Shown: positions 42,750-52,016, counted from the first letter of the stretch. The stretch: DNA of 64,000 nt from Winogradskyella arenosi (GCF_003337305.1 NZ_QPJO01000002.1:248001-312000), one strand, 5' to 3'. Translations and numbers: made by a program. The notes: generated from the sequence alone by a model not told the origin.

Positions 42750-43514
42750 TTATTCCATATTCCAGATTTCCCATGATTTCTCGGCTTGTAACCTTAGCAT
42801 TTCAGATCCATTAATTGTGGTGGCCCCTTTCTGTTTTCCGAAGGTTAAGAATTTGGTTTGCACAGGATTGTAAATTAAATCGTATAAGATATGCTCTTCT
42901 GTAAGTCCCTCATAAGGTAGCTTAGGACATTGCTCTACGTTAGGAAATGTACCAATAGGCGTACAGTTAATTATAATTTTATGTTGATCAAGTATGGCTT
43001 CCGTAAGATTGTCATAGGTGTAACGAACCCCTTCTTTTTGAGTCCTGGATACATAACTATAGGCGATGTTTAATTGCTCTAAAGCATAGGCGATGGCTTT
43101 GGAAGCCCCTCCAGTCCCTAAGATGATCGCTTGGGTGTGGTGTGGTTTTAAATGCGGTTCTAATGAATTTTTAAAGCCATAATAATCGGTGTTATACCCC
43201 ACAAGTTTATGTGCTTTTGTAATTTTAATGGTATTAACAGCGCCTATTTTTTTTGCAGTTTGGTTTAAGTCGTCCAATAAGGGCATCACTTCTTCCTTAT
43301 AAGGTATCGTAACATTTATGCCTTTGATATTTGGAGTATTGGCTATAACGCTCTTAAAGGCGTCAATATTGGGTAAATCAAAATTGACATAGCTGTGGGG
43401 TAAATTTTCGGTTTTAAATTTTTCAGCAAAATACCCTCTCGAAAAGGAGTAGGAGATATCTCTACCTAAAAGTCCAAATTTAAGCGCTGTGATGTTGTCT
43501 TGTGTGTTTTCCAT
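42750..43514 (-). CDS. aroE: Shikimate dehydrogenase, 254 aa
   Basis: NADP-dependent reduction of 3-dehydroshikimate to shikimate in aromatic amino acid synthesis. KFGLLGRDISYSFSRGYF (substrate Ser/Ser), NVTIPYKEEVMPLLD with the catalytic Lys, GAVNTIKI, NTDYYGF with the catalytic Asp, ILGTGGASKAIAYAL (NADP loop) and the C-terminal GSEMLRLQAEKSW. The S-Y-S-F-S-R-x-Y-F variant of the substrate loop is the usual Bacteroidota form. The start overlaps the end of the upstream DUF368 gene by 35 bp, so translation is coupled. No other shikimate-pathway gene is nearby. Confidence 0.94.
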   Translation of the reverse strand: MENTQDNITALKFGLLGRDISYSFSRGYFAEKFKTENLPHSYVNFDLPNIDAFKSVIANTPNIKGINVTIPYKEEVMPLLDDLNQTAKKIGAVNTIKITKAHKLVGYNTDYYGFKNSLEPHLKPHHTQAIILGTGGASKAIAYALEQLNIAYSYVSRTQKEGVRYTYDNLTEAILDQHKIIINCTPIGTFPNVEQCPKLPYEGLTEEHILYDLIYNPVQTKFLTFGKQKGATTINGSEMLRLQAEKSWEIWNME

Positions 43515-44502
43515 ACCATTCTAATCCTAAAACTATAAGGATTCCTAGAGCAATATAAGCAATTGCAATATAAGTTTCACTGTTCAGTTCCGGGAAATAA
43601 CGACGGTAATTACTAATAATTTGTCTTCCAGCGGAATCTAAACGTACCGAGCCGTCAGCTGCCGTTTTGTAAATCGTAGCTTTCCATGGCCAAACAACAC
43701 CTAGAGATCCAATAATAAATCCCATTATGGTGGCTAAAGTTATAAACTTATAATGTTTTAAAATGTAGTTAAGAATGTGCGAAAAGGTCACTAAGCCGGT
43801 AACGGATCCTAAAGTAAAAACACTTAAAACTTGTAACATTTTAATGCGAAGCGGATTGTTTATAAACTCAAAATTACCTTGAACCATTTCTATGATGGTA
43901 TCGTATAGGGCATTAACGGAATCTACCAATAGTAAGACATAATTGCCCAAAAGAATAAGTATAAATGAACCTGAAAAGCCAGGTAAGGTCATCCCTGAGA
44001 CACTGATAATACCGCAGAAAAAAACAAACCAAAGGTTGTCGTTCTCTCGTGCAGGGTCTAAAAAACTGATGCTAACCCCGGCGATGACCCCAAGGATAAG
44101 GGCAGTTATGGTGGTTTTGTTCCATTTTTTAAAATCCTTACTAAGGTAATAAATGGAACCTAAAATCATTCCGAAGAACGTACTCCACACATAAAGTTCA
44201 TGATGGACAATAAGGTAATCTAATAGTTTAGAAACACTGAAGTAACTTACAATCATTCCTAAGAACAGTAAGCTTAAGAATTTACCATTGATGTATTGAT
44301 AGAAGCTTTTAAATCTAAAGTTAATAAGGAGTTTAAAAGCCTTTTTATTAACCCGTTGTAGGGAATAAATAAACTCTTCATAAAATCCGGCGACAAAAGC
44401 AACGACGCCACCAGAAACACCAGGGACTTTATTTGCCGCACCCATGGCCAAACCTTTAATGACCAAAAAAATGCGATCTGTAAGGGTTCTGGTACTTTGC
44501 AT
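43480..44502 (-). CDS. DUF368 (PopT-type) undecaprenyl-phosphate translocase, 340 aa
   Basis: Polytopic inner-membrane protein of the DUF368 family, members of which (PopT) were recently shown to return undecaprenyl phosphate to the cytoplasmic face for peptidoglycan and polysaccharide synthesis. Motifs GLAMGAANKVPGVSGGVVAF near the N-terminus and GMTLPGFSGSFILILLGNY in the middle are the duplicated, helix-breaking G-x-S-G signatures. About eight hydrophobic helices. A 30-residue hydrophilic insert before the last helix (ATIYKTAADGSVRLDSAGR) also occurs in the paralogue. Its ATG overlaps the stop of the upstream paralogue by one base (TAATG). Confidence 0.87.
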   Translation of the reverse strand: MQSTRTLTDRIFLVIKGLAMGAANKVPGVSGGVVAFVAGFYEEFIYSLQRVNKKAFKLLINFRFKSFYQYINGKFLSLLFLGMIVSYFSVSKLLDYLIVHHELYVWSTFFGMILGSIYYLSKDFKKWNKTTITALILGVIAGVSISFLDPARENDNLWFVFFCGIISVSGMTLPGFSGSFILILLGNYVLLLVDSVNALYDTIIEMVQGNFEFINNPLRIKMLQVLSVFTLGSVTGLVTFSHILNYILKHYKFITLATIMGFIIGSLGVVWPWKATIYKTAADGSVRLDSAGRQIISNYRRYFPELNSETYIAIAYIALGILIVLGLEWYGKHTRQHHSA

Positions 44503-45470
44503 TACACCTTATTTTTTTGTTTACCTAAACCTTCTAAAATAAGGATGAGGGCAAAACCAAAGATAATAAATAGGGTGGCCATTAAGAGTTGACTATCGCC
44601 TTCATAGGCGTTAGGAAGAATACTTTTATCTAATAGTGTTACGATCTCGCCTTCCGAATTAACACGTGTTTTTAAGACTTGTTTCCAAGGCCAAAGTTTA
44701 TTTAAAGACCCAATCATAAAGCCTGTTAAGATGGCTAGGGTAAGATTTTTATGATGTTTAAACATCCAATTTAATGCTTTTGAAAATACTTTAAGTCCAA
44801 CGACAGCGCCAACAGCTAAGAGGATAAAGTTGATAAAGGCATCTTTAAAGAGTTCCATATTTCCTGTAAGAAGTCCGTCTCTTAGATTATTAATGGTGTC
44901 TATAGCCGTTTGATAAGCACCTAAAATAAGAAGAATAAACGCTCCTGAAACGCCAGGTAGTATCATGGCTATGATGGCAATAAAACCACAAAATAAAAGG
45001 TAAAAAGGACTATCTGGTGAAGCAAAAGGTTCTGCTAAAGTGATGTAATAAGATAAAACAGAGGTGATGATTATGGCGAGCACTAATTTTACAGACCAAC
45101 CTTTTATTTGTTTTGCGATATAAAGAATACTGGCAAGTACAAGACCAAAAAAGAAGGACCAAAGTAAAACAGGTTCGTTGTGTAATAGCCATTTGATGAT
45201 TTTGGCTAAGGATAAAATACTAATGGCAATTCCTGAGAAAAGCGCCATTAAAAACGAACCATTAAAGGAATTCCAAGCGGCCTTAAAGCCTTCTTGTTTC
45301 CAAGTTTTAAAGAGTCCGAGATTTACTTTGTCAATACTTTCTATGAGTTCTTCATAAATACCTGATATAAACGCTATGGTTCCTCCGGATACGCCAGGAA
45401 CGACATCTGCCGCTCCCATAGCAATACCTTTAAAAGTAATGACTAAATAATCTAAAAATCTTCTCTGCAT
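44502..45470 (-). CDS. DUF368 (PopT-type) undecaprenyl-phosphate translocase, 322 aa
   Basis: Tandem paralogue of the next gene, same topology: GIAMGAADVVPGVSGGTIAF at the N-terminus, AMILPGVSGAFILLILGAYQ in the centre, and a late hydrophilic insert (KTRVNSEGEIVTLLDKS). The two proteins differ over most of their helices, so the duplication is old. Known for the family: polyprenyl-phosphate transport across the inner membrane. It starts 42 bp after the TPR gene and ends 1 bp into the second copy, so the three are one transcription unit leading to aroE. Two copies may work as a heteromer or under different conditions (inference). Confidence 0.87.
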   Translation of the reverse strand: MQRRFLDYLVITFKGIAMGAADVVPGVSGGTIAFISGIYEELIESIDKVNLGLFKTWKQEGFKAAWNSFNGSFLMALFSGIAISILSLAKIIKWLLHNEPVLLWSFFFGLVLASILYIAKQIKGWSVKLVLAIIITSVLSYYITLAEPFASPDSPFYLLFCGFIAIIAMILPGVSGAFILLILGAYQTAIDTINNLRDGLLTGNMELFKDAFINFILLAVGAVVGLKVFSKALNWMFKHHKNLTLAILTGFMIGSLNKLWPWKQVLKTRVNSEGEIVTLLDKSILPNAYEGDSQLLMATLFIIFGFALILILEGLGKQKNKV

Positions 45471-45512
45471 TCCACTATTAAATATGAACTGCTAAGGTAT
45501 GATTATTTTCTT

Positions 45513-46919
45513 TTAGTTAGAAGTCTTTTTAGCGTCTGAAATTATAGATTGTATCATTGGGCGCTCTATAAGTTTTGGAAATAATTCTGAGATAATAAAA
45601 TGATAATCAATATTGAGTTCTGTAGCGTTTTTTAAATGAAAACGCCCTTCTTCAAATTGATGTACCGTAAAATATAATCCCGCCAATCGGTATTCGACTT
45701 CAGCATTTTCTGGATAAAACTCTGAACCCTGAAGAAGATTTAATATGGCCGCTTTATAGTCGCCTAAAGTGGTGAGAACATCGGCTCTATTAAGCCAAGT
45801 ATTCAATTCAAAATTGCCTAAATCTAAAGCTTTTTTGTAGCCGCGTTCAGCTTCTTCAAGATGATTTAAACGTTTGTTTACTGTAGCGTATAATTTCCAA
45901 AAGGCTACATTATTACCATCTATAACAATGGCTTTATCAATGTAATGTAATGCTTTTTGGTAGTTAAGCCGTTTCATATAGAATTTAGAAATTGCAATCC
46001 AACCTTTGTCTAATAAAGGATCTTCATTAATGGTTTGTTTGAAAAATTGGATGGCTAAATCATCTTCATTTAATTTGGCGTAACATTCGCCTATTCGCAG
46101 CAGTGCAAAAGACGTTGGGTCCTCTAAAGCAAGTGTTATTCGGTAATTTTCAATGGCCTCTTCGTACTCCTTAAGTTTCTCTAAAACCTTACCTTTTTCA
46201 ATATAGGCGCCAACAAAAGTATCATCAGAAATAATAGCAAAATCAAATGCAGCCCCAGCTTTTACATAGTCTTTTATGGTGTAATACTGTCGGCCAAGTT
46301 GATGCCAAGCTACTTCGCAATACGGGTTGGTATTAAGATATTCGTTAAGGTATTCTATAGCTTCTACATGCTGATCTAAAAAATCGTAGCAATACACAAT
46401 ATTATGTAAGGCAGAATAGTCTGTAGAATCGTTTTCTAAACATTTTTTAAAAAAGATAATGGCATTTTCAAACTGGTCTAAAAACAGATATTCCATTCCA
46501 ACGAGAGCGTACAAATCGGCATCGTCCTCAGGTGTTTTAGACAGATCTATGGCAATAAGTAAGGTGTTAATGGCTTTTTGATGTTGATCTTGTTTAGAGA
46601 GCACATTAGCTTTTTGTATAAAGATTTCTTCGTTTGTAGGTTCTAAATTATGAAGATGATCTAAGAGCTCATCAGCCTCGTCAAATTTATTTTCTAAAAT
46701 GAAAAGTTCTACTTGAAATAATTTTAGGTTTACCGAGCTAGGGTGCTGCTCTAAACCTAATTTAATGGCGCGTTTAGCTAGTGAAATCTTACCATTTTCT
46801 AAGTAATGGTGGATGATATTCTCGAACTCGTTAGAGTCAAAGAACAAAATATGATTTGTCTTTAACATCGATTCAAATCGAGTAAGAGGGAAATTTTCGT
46901 CTTCTTGACTATATTGCAT
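45513..46919 (-). CDS. Tetratricopeptide repeat protein, 468 aa
   Basis: Soluble protein made almost entirely of TPR helix pairs, roughly a dozen between residues ~30 and ~430 (for example ALVGMEYLFLDQFENAIIFF, ALHNIVYCYDFLDQHVEAIE, LLRIGECYAKLNEDDLAIQF, LYATVNKRLNHLEEAERGYK). No signal peptide, lipobox or membrane segment. TPR scaffolds bind partner proteins; the partner is unknown. First gene of a cluster with the two DUF368 genes and aroE, which suggests an envelope or regulatory link, but this is inference. The ATG at 46919 has no recognisable TAnnTTTG upstream. Confidence 0.85.
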   Translation of the reverse strand: MQYSQEDENFPLTRFESMLKTNHILFFDSNEFENIIHHYLENGKISLAKRAIKLGLEQHPSSVNLKLFQVELFILENKFDEADELLDHLHNLEPTNEEIFIQKANVLSKQDQHQKAINTLLIAIDLSKTPEDDADLYALVGMEYLFLDQFENAIIFFKKCLENDSTDYSALHNIVYCYDFLDQHVEAIEYLNEYLNTNPYCEVAWHQLGRQYYTIKDYVKAGAAFDFAIISDDTFVGAYIEKGKVLEKLKEYEEAIENYRITLALEDPTSFALLRIGECYAKLNEDDLAIQFFKQTINEDPLLDKGWIAISKFYMKRLNYQKALHYIDKAIVIDGNNVAFWKLYATVNKRLNHLEEAERGYKKALDLGNFELNTWLNRADVLTTLGDYKAAILNLLQGSEFYPENAEVEYRLAGLYFTVHQFEEGRFHLKNATELNIDYHFIISELFPKLIERPMIQSIISDAKKTSN

Positions 46920-47079
46920 ATATGGTTTAATAAATCACTGAAATAAAAATACAGCTATAGTTTACGCCGGCTTCATTTTCTGATGAATGTTCTTAACAAA
47001 TTAATTAACATTCTAATAGTGTGGCGTGTATTGTGCTTTAAGGCTTTGTAATTAGTGGGTTAAGGCCTGTTTTTAAGCT

Positions 47080-48255
47080 TTAAATTTGATCTAAAATTGA
47101 GGTTATTAATAGGCATCCTTTAATGATTTCGGCATTAGAAATGGTTAATGGAGGGGTAATTCTTATAGCTCTTGGTTCAAAAAGTAACCAAAATAGTATT
47201 AATCCTTGCTCCTGCGCTTGAAGAATAACCGTATTGGTAATGTCTGCATTTTCGGTGATTGCAGCTAACATTAATCCACGTCCTCGGATCTCTTTAATAT
47301 GTTTATGTTGAAGGTGTTGTCTTATAAGTTTTTCTTTTTCTAAGGCTTCTGCCATTAAATTAGATTCGGTAATTTCTTTTAAGGTCGCTAATGCGGCAGC
47401 GGCAATTACAGGGTTGCCTCCAAAGGTGGTAATATGACCAAGTTTTGGATTGTCGCTTAAGCTGTCCATCATGGTTTTAGAAGCGGTAAAAGCACCTATG
47501 GGCAAGCCTCCACCTAAACCTTTACCGGTAACCACAATATCGGGTTGGCAATTGTAATGTTCAAAACCGAAGAGTTTACCTGTTCGTCCAATTCCGGGTT
47601 GAATTTCATCGAGAATTAAAAGGGCGCCAACAGCATTACAGCGCTGTTGAACTTTAGCGAGGTAATTGTCAGTGGGTTCTATAAAACCTGCGCCACCTTG
47701 TATGGTTTCTAAAATAACTGCGGCTGTTGCTGTAGTAATTTTGTTTAAATCGTCCTCAAGGTTGTAATGAATATGTTTAATATCTGGAATTAAGGGCAAA
47801 AAGGGTGTTTTGCGTTCTTCATAATCCATAAGACTTAGCGACCCCATAGTATTCCCATGATAGGCCTGGTGAGCCGAAATAATTTCTGAACGTCCGGTAA
47901 AACGGCGTGCTAACTTAATGCTCCCTTCTATAGCTTCCGTTCCAGAATTAACCAAATAAGTAACCTCTAACGGAGCAGGTAAGTGCGCTGCTAGATATTG
48001 CGATAAAGCTACAGCAGGCGTTTGGATGTATTCCCCGTACACCATAACATGTAAATATTGGTCCACTTGATTTTTTATAGCGGCAACTACTTTAGGGTGC
48101 GAATGTCCTAAACTGCAGGCCGATACACCCGCAACAAAATCGAGATAAGCCTTATCGTTGGTGTCATAGATATATGACCCTTGGGCATGACTAATCTCCA
48201 TCGCTAGGGGATGGGGTGTGGTTTGTGCTTGATATTTAAAAAATGCTTCTTTCAA
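47080..48255 (-). CDS. Class III aminotransferase (acetylornithine/4-aminobutyrate type), 391 aa
   Basis: PLP-dependent fold-type I aminotransferase, class III. DFVAGVSACSLGHSHPKV (~39-56), NSGTEAIEGSIKLARRF (PLP phosphate site), QAYHGNTMGSLSLM, LILDEIQPGIGRTGKLFGFE with the PLP ring Asp, DIVVTGKGLGGGLPIGAF with the Schiff-base Lys (~241) and TFGGNPVIAAAAL. The protein begins with TTG at 48255 immediately after the TAA of the OstA-like gene and in the same frame. The family start (M-K-E-x-F-F-K-Y-Q-A-Q-T-T) supports this position. The substrate is not fixed; usual annotation is aspartate/ornithine-type aminotransferase. Confidence 0.88.
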   Translation of the reverse strand: MKEAFFKYQAQTTPHPLAMEISHAQGSYIYDTNDKAYLDFVAGVSACSLGHSHPKVVAAIKNQVDQYLHVMVYGEYIQTPAVALSQYLAAHLPAPLEVTYLVNSGTEAIEGSIKLARRFTGRSEIISAHQAYHGNTMGSLSLMDYEERKTPFLPLIPDIKHIHYNLEDDLNKITTATAAVILETIQGGAGFIEPTDNYLAKVQQRCNAVGALLILDEIQPGIGRTGKLFGFEHYNCQPDIVVTGKGLGGGLPIGAFTASKTMMDSLSDNPKLGHITTFGGNPVIAAAALATLKEITESNLMAEALEKEKLIRQHLQHKHIKEIRGRGLMLAAITENADITNTVILQAQEQGLILFWLLFEPRAIRITPPLTISNAEIIKGCLLITSILDQI

Positions 48256-50082
48256 TTACTTCTCCGATTTTATCGTTGTACTTTTTAGTGGTGTTGGAGT
48301 TTTAGACGGCGATTTTAAAGGGGTTACGTTTGTTGACTTTGGTAAATTTCGTGCAGCTTTATTGGCTTTTTGTGGGGTTTCTTTCCCGGCCTCTTCAATA
48401 CGTTCAGTCACCGCGTCATCTATAAATTCTTCAGGTGGCACATAGTCTTCAAGTCCTTTAATAATAGGAAGTTCTAAAGGGGGATCGTCTTTAAATAGAT
48501 CTTCAACCGATAGGGGTTGTTCTTCACCACGCCAGTCAAAACCTCTAAATTTTCTTCCACTTTTGGGAAATTCAGAATCTGGAAAAATATTACCATCAAT
48601 CTGATTTAAAAATCGGACCTCTTCTATGGCTTGATCCATGATTTTAACATTGATGCTTCCTGATTTTGATTTTTGAATGCCTATCAGTTCGGTATCGTCA
48701 TTTCTTAAATACCGAATAGTTTCCGCATTTTTAATAACATCTACATTATAGAGCTCGTTATTTTTAAATAAGCCAATTAAGCGTTGCCCTTTTATTTGGT
48801 TAAAAGCATCAGGGCTAATGGTGTCTTTATTAATTAAAAAGGCGTTTTCAAATACCTTAAGAGAGTCTAATTGCTCGGTTTTAGGATTGGAAATAAGGTG
48901 AATAGTGTCTCCTGTCATTTGGTTTCCAATGTTCCAAAGCACAGGTTTACGTTGCATGGCAAAAGTATCATCAGAGTTAAAACGACTGAGGTTAATCATT
49001 TGGGTTAATCCTAATTTATGATCAACATGAATAGAATCGGATTTTCCGGCTAAATCACTCTTATAAATTCGAGCATTATTATAAGCGCGTGTAATGCGGT
49101 GTTCAGGCTTCCCGGTGACCATTAAAGTATCGGCATGCATATAGATGGAATCCTTTTCTTGTACCGTAATAGCCAAAGCACGTTTTGTAATATACATGGA
49201 ATCTTGAGCGCGCCAGACCTCCGCATAATGCCCTTTTACAATACTATTATTAATGGTGTCTGTAACGGTAATATTATTACTTGCAGAGGCAAAATTTTTC
49301 TTCCGATCAAAATAGAGACTATCGCCTTCTACAGTTCTTTGGTCGTAGTCTATTTTAGCACGACGTTGAAAATGGCCGACATCATTATTGGTGTCGTAAA
49401 ACCCACGTTCGCAGTACACGGTGCTTGTTTCGCCTACAATGGTTGAAGGGCCAAAGAGGTAAGCGTGTCCATTTTCTGTAAAGAAATCTAGACGTTCCGT
49501 ATTTAAAGTGTATTCTGGGTTTACAAGGACCACATCTTTTACAAATTGATACTTGCTGGCGTTCATATAATAACGCCCAATTTGACTGGTAATAGTTCCT
49601 GAAGTATCTCTGACTACCGTACCTCCGGTATTGTAATAGGCTTGTTGTTTTATTCTATCAAAATGAAGCGTATCTGTTTTTAAGGTTGACTGTGGCTCCG
49701 TCAGTACCACGTCACCACTGGCAAAGGCCAATTGTGATATGCCGCTATACTCCACATATTTGGCCACCATATTTATGGTGTCGCCTTGTTTCATTACCAC
49801 ATTACTATAGGCTTCGATAAAATCTTGATCTTCATAGTATATGGCTTTATCACACCACATATTAATGCCTTCGTGGATAAAGTGTACCTGTTTCGACTTG
49901 TCTCTTAAAAAGACCTTAGCACCAGCTTCTATATCGGGGTCGGTAAATAATTGACCGGCATATTTAATGGTGATATGATTTTTTTCTTGAGCAAACCCCA
50001 AGAAGGTAATGGCAAAACAAATGAGAACTAATAAATTTTTAAAACGTTTCAAAGGCCTATTTTTTTTTCGACAAAATAACAC
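48256..50082 (-). CDS. OstA-like LPS-transport family protein, 608 aa
   Basis: Secreted/periplasmic protein with an LptA/OstA-type beta-jelly-roll repeat that in the family shields LPS on the way to the outer membrane. Signal peptide ends at ITFLGFAQ (~31). Residues ~35-170 carry the OstA pattern (GAKVFLRDKSKQVHF, MWCDKAIYYEDQDFIEAYSN, YVEYSGISQLAFASGDVVL), which recurs to ~300 (TVEGDSLYFDRKKNFASAS). The C-terminal ~100 residues are Pro/Lys/Thr-rich (TPLKSPSKTPTPLKST). The first codon is GTG at 50082; a TTG at codon 11 is an alternative. The aminotransferase gene follows without a spacer. Confidence 0.85.
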   Translation of the reverse strand: MLFCRKKNRPLKRFKNLLVLICFAITFLGFAQEKNHITIKYAGQLFTDPDIEAGAKVFLRDKSKQVHFIHEGINMWCDKAIYYEDQDFIEAYSNVVMKQGDTINMVAKYVEYSGISQLAFASGDVVLTEPQSTLKTDTLHFDRIKQQAYYNTGGTVVRDTSGTITSQIGRYYMNASKYQFVKDVVLVNPEYTLNTERLDFFTENGHAYLFGPSTIVGETSTVYCERGFYDTNNDVGHFQRRAKIDYDQRTVEGDSLYFDRKKNFASASNNITVTDTINNSIVKGHYAEVWRAQDSMYITKRALAITVQEKDSIYMHADTLMVTGKPEHRITRAYNNARIYKSDLAGKSDSIHVDHKLGLTQMINLSRFNSDDTFAMQRKPVLWNIGNQMTGDTIHLISNPKTEQLDSLKVFENAFLINKDTISPDAFNQIKGQRLIGLFKNNELYNVDVIKNAETIRYLRNDDTELIGIQKSKSGSINVKIMDQAIEEVRFLNQIDGNIFPDSEFPKSGRKFRGFDWRGEEQPLSVEDLFKDDPPLELPIIKGLEDYVPPEEFIDDAVTERIEEAGKETPQKANKAARNLPKSTNVTPLKSPSKTPTPLKSTTIKSEK

Positions 50083-50159
50083 TTATTAGAATGGCTTCTG
50101 TACGTGTTAACGTTTTTTTATAAACAGAGGTGAGTGTCTAGCAGCTTGTTAGCTAGATA

Positions 50160-50236
50160 AAAATATTGGTTTTCCTATAAAATAGTTTCTACTAAACGTT
50201 GTAGGGCTTAGTGGCTATTTTACAAAAAAACCAATA
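50160..50236 (-). terminator. Long nested hairpin downstream of purA
   Basis: Three nested stems: 50165-50174 with 50227-50236 (10 bp, TATTGGTTTT), 50181-50186 with 50216-50221 (AAATAG), and 50192-50196 with 50209-50213 (ACTAA). On the minus strand the outer stem is followed by five T. It is 18 bases past the purA stop, so it is probably the purA terminator, though unusually elaborate. Confidence 0.6.
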
Positions 50237-50253
50237 CTTAAAAAATTACTGTA

Positions 50254-51534
50254 TTAAACCGTTTTGCGTATAATAGTTTGCTTACGGTCTGGTCCTACAG
50301 AAACAATTGTAATAGGAAGTTGAAGTTCTTCTTCTAGAAATTCAATATACTTATTTAAGTTTTCAGGTAATTCTGAAGCTTCAGTCATTCCTGTTAAATC
50401 AGCTTCCCATCCTTTTAATTCAGTATAGACAGGAGATACATTTTCTGCTTCTATATTGTATGGTAAATGCGTGATGGTTTCACCTTTATAATTGTATGCG
50501 GTACATACTTTTAAAGTTTCAAAACCAGAAAGTACATCACCTTTCATCATAATAAGTTGGGTAACGCCATTAATCTGACAAGCGTAACGTAATGCTACAA
50601 GATCTAACCATCCACAACGTCTAGAACGTCCGGTAGTTGCACCAAATTCTGCACCAACACGGCCCATTGTTTCTCCAACTTCATCAAATAATTCTGTTGG
50701 GAAAGGTCCTGATCCTACACGTGTTGTATACGCTTTAAAGATTCCAAAAACTTCACCAATTTGATTTGGAGCCACACCTAAACCTGTACAAGCTCCGGCA
50801 GCGGTAGTATTAGAGGAGGTTACAAACGGATAGGTTCCGAAGTCAATATCTAATAAAGATCCCTGAGCACCTTCAGCTAAAATCGTTTTATTAGATTGTT
50901 GTGCTTGGTGGATGTATTCTTCAGAATCAATAAAGGTTAAAGATTTTAAAGTCTCTATAGCTTCAAAGAAATCAGCTTCTAATTCTTTAAGATCGTATTC
51001 TATATCGGCATTGTAAAACGCAATCATCGCCTCGTGCTTATCTGCTAGGGCTCTGTATTTGTCTTTCCAATCTGCTAATTCAATATCACCAACACGAATT
51101 CCGTTTCTTCCGGTTTTATCCATGTATGTTGGGCCAATACCTTTCAATGTTGATCCAATTTTAGCTTTTCCTTTAGAGGCTTCGCTTGCCGCATCTAATA
51201 AACGGTGTGTTGGTAAAATGATATGCGCTTTACGAGAAATACAAAGTGATTTTTTATAATCTACGTTTTGTTCGTTAAGTTTATCTAGTTCTTTCTTGAA
51301 AATTACGGGGTCTATAACAACACCATTACCAACGAGGTTGACTTTATCTTCATGAAAAATACCAGATGGAATAGTATGTAAAACATGTTTTTTGCCATTA
51401 AACACTAAAGTGTGTCCTGCGTTTGGCCCACCTTGAAAGCGTGCAATTATGTCGTAATTAGAGGTAAATACATCGACAATCTTTCCTTTGCCTTCATCTC
51501 CCCACTGTAATCCAAGTAGTAAATCTACTGCCAT
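50254..51534 (-). CDS. purA: Adenylosuccinate synthetase, 426 aa
   Basis: GTP-dependent joining of IMP and aspartate, first step from IMP to AMP (cytoplasm). LLGLQWGDEGKGKIVDVFT (catalytic Asp and P-loop, ~6-24), GGPNAGHTLVFNGK (catalytic His), GSTLKGIGPTYMDKTGRNGI (IMP site), LDIDFGTYPFVTSSNTTAAG and TTGRSRRCGWLDLVAL, all intact. The length is normal. The gene lies 11 bp downstream of the Fur-family regulator in the same direction and is likely co-transcribed with it. Confidence 0.96.
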   Translation of the reverse strand: MAVDLLLGLQWGDEGKGKIVDVFTSNYDIIARFQGGPNAGHTLVFNGKKHVLHTIPSGIFHEDKVNLVGNGVVIDPVIFKKELDKLNEQNVDYKKSLCISRKAHIILPTHRLLDAASEASKGKAKIGSTLKGIGPTYMDKTGRNGIRVGDIELADWKDKYRALADKHEAMIAFYNADIEYDLKELEADFFEAIETLKSLTFIDSEEYIHQAQQSNKTILAEGAQGSLLDIDFGTYPFVTSSNTTAAGACTGLGVAPNQIGEVFGIFKAYTTRVGSGPFPTELFDEVGETMGRVGAEFGATTGRSRRCGWLDLVALRYACQINGVTQLIMMKGDVLSGFETLKVCTAYNYKGETITHLPYNIEAENVSPVYTELKGWEADLTGMTEASELPENLNKYIEFLEEELQLPITIVSVGPDRKQTIIRKTV

Positions 51535-51545
51535 TTTAAATTGAG

Positions 51546-51998
51546 TTAGTCTTCTTTTTTACGATTTCCGTAAAAATATAATGAATGATTTGTTATCTGA
51601 ATATCAAAAACCTCTTCGATGGTTTTCTTAATGGATTGAATGCGAGGGTCACAGAATTCTATGACTTCGCCAGTATCGGTAAGAATTACGTGATCGTGAT
51701 TTTTATCAAAATACGATTTTTCATAATGTGCCTGACTTTTTCCGAATTGGTGTTTTCTGACTAAGGCACATTCTAAAAGTAATTCTATAGTATTGTAGAG
51801 GGTTGCCCTACTGACACGATAGTTTTTGTTCTTCATTTTGATATATAAAGATTCAATATCAAAATGTTCTTTGTTATCATAAATTTCCTGAAGTATAGCA
51901 TAACGCTCAGGTGTTTTTCTATGACCTTTATCTTCAAGGAATTGTGTAAATACACGTTTTACAATTTCCTGGTTGTTTTCTTCTGTGGTTGCATTCAT
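51546..51998 (-). CDS. Fur-family transcriptional regulator lacking the structural Cys pair, 150 aa
   Basis: Metal-responsive repressor family. The winged helix (1-~85) includes [17 protein letters not shown] and [20 protein letters not shown] (recognition helix). The C-terminal dimerisation domain has [20 protein letters not shown]. The sequence aligned with the usual C-x-x-C of the structural zinc site reads T-D-T, so that site is missing; only two Cys occur in the protein. The H-D-H metal ligands are kept. Such Cys-less forms are frequent in Bacteroidota, where iron, zinc or peroxide specificity cannot be told from sequence. A -7-like TAAATTTG precedes it (52009-52016). Confidence 0.85.
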   Translation of the reverse strand: MNATTEENNQEIVKRVFTQFLEDKGHRKTPERYAILQEIYDNKEHFDIESLYIKMKNKNYRVSRATLYNTIELLLECALVRKHQFGKSQAHYEKSYFDKNHDHVILTDTGEVIEFCDPRIQSIKKTIEEVFDIQITNHSLYFYGNRKKED

Positions 51999-52008
51999 AA
52001 TTAAGGGG

Positions 52009-52016
52009 CAAATTTA
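52009..52016 (-). promoter_or_regulatory. Candidate -7 element of the fur-like/purA operon
   Basis: TAAATTTG on the minus strand matches TAnnTTTG and lies 10 bases before the ATG at 51998. The -33 element is not clear. Confidence 0.4.

Noticed and set aside
50064..50078. Shared TTTTTCGACAAAAT string before the OstA-like gene and the tetR gene
   Set aside because: At the OstA site the second half of the palindrome is missing and the string falls within the coding start, so it is probably a chance match in AT-rich DNA.
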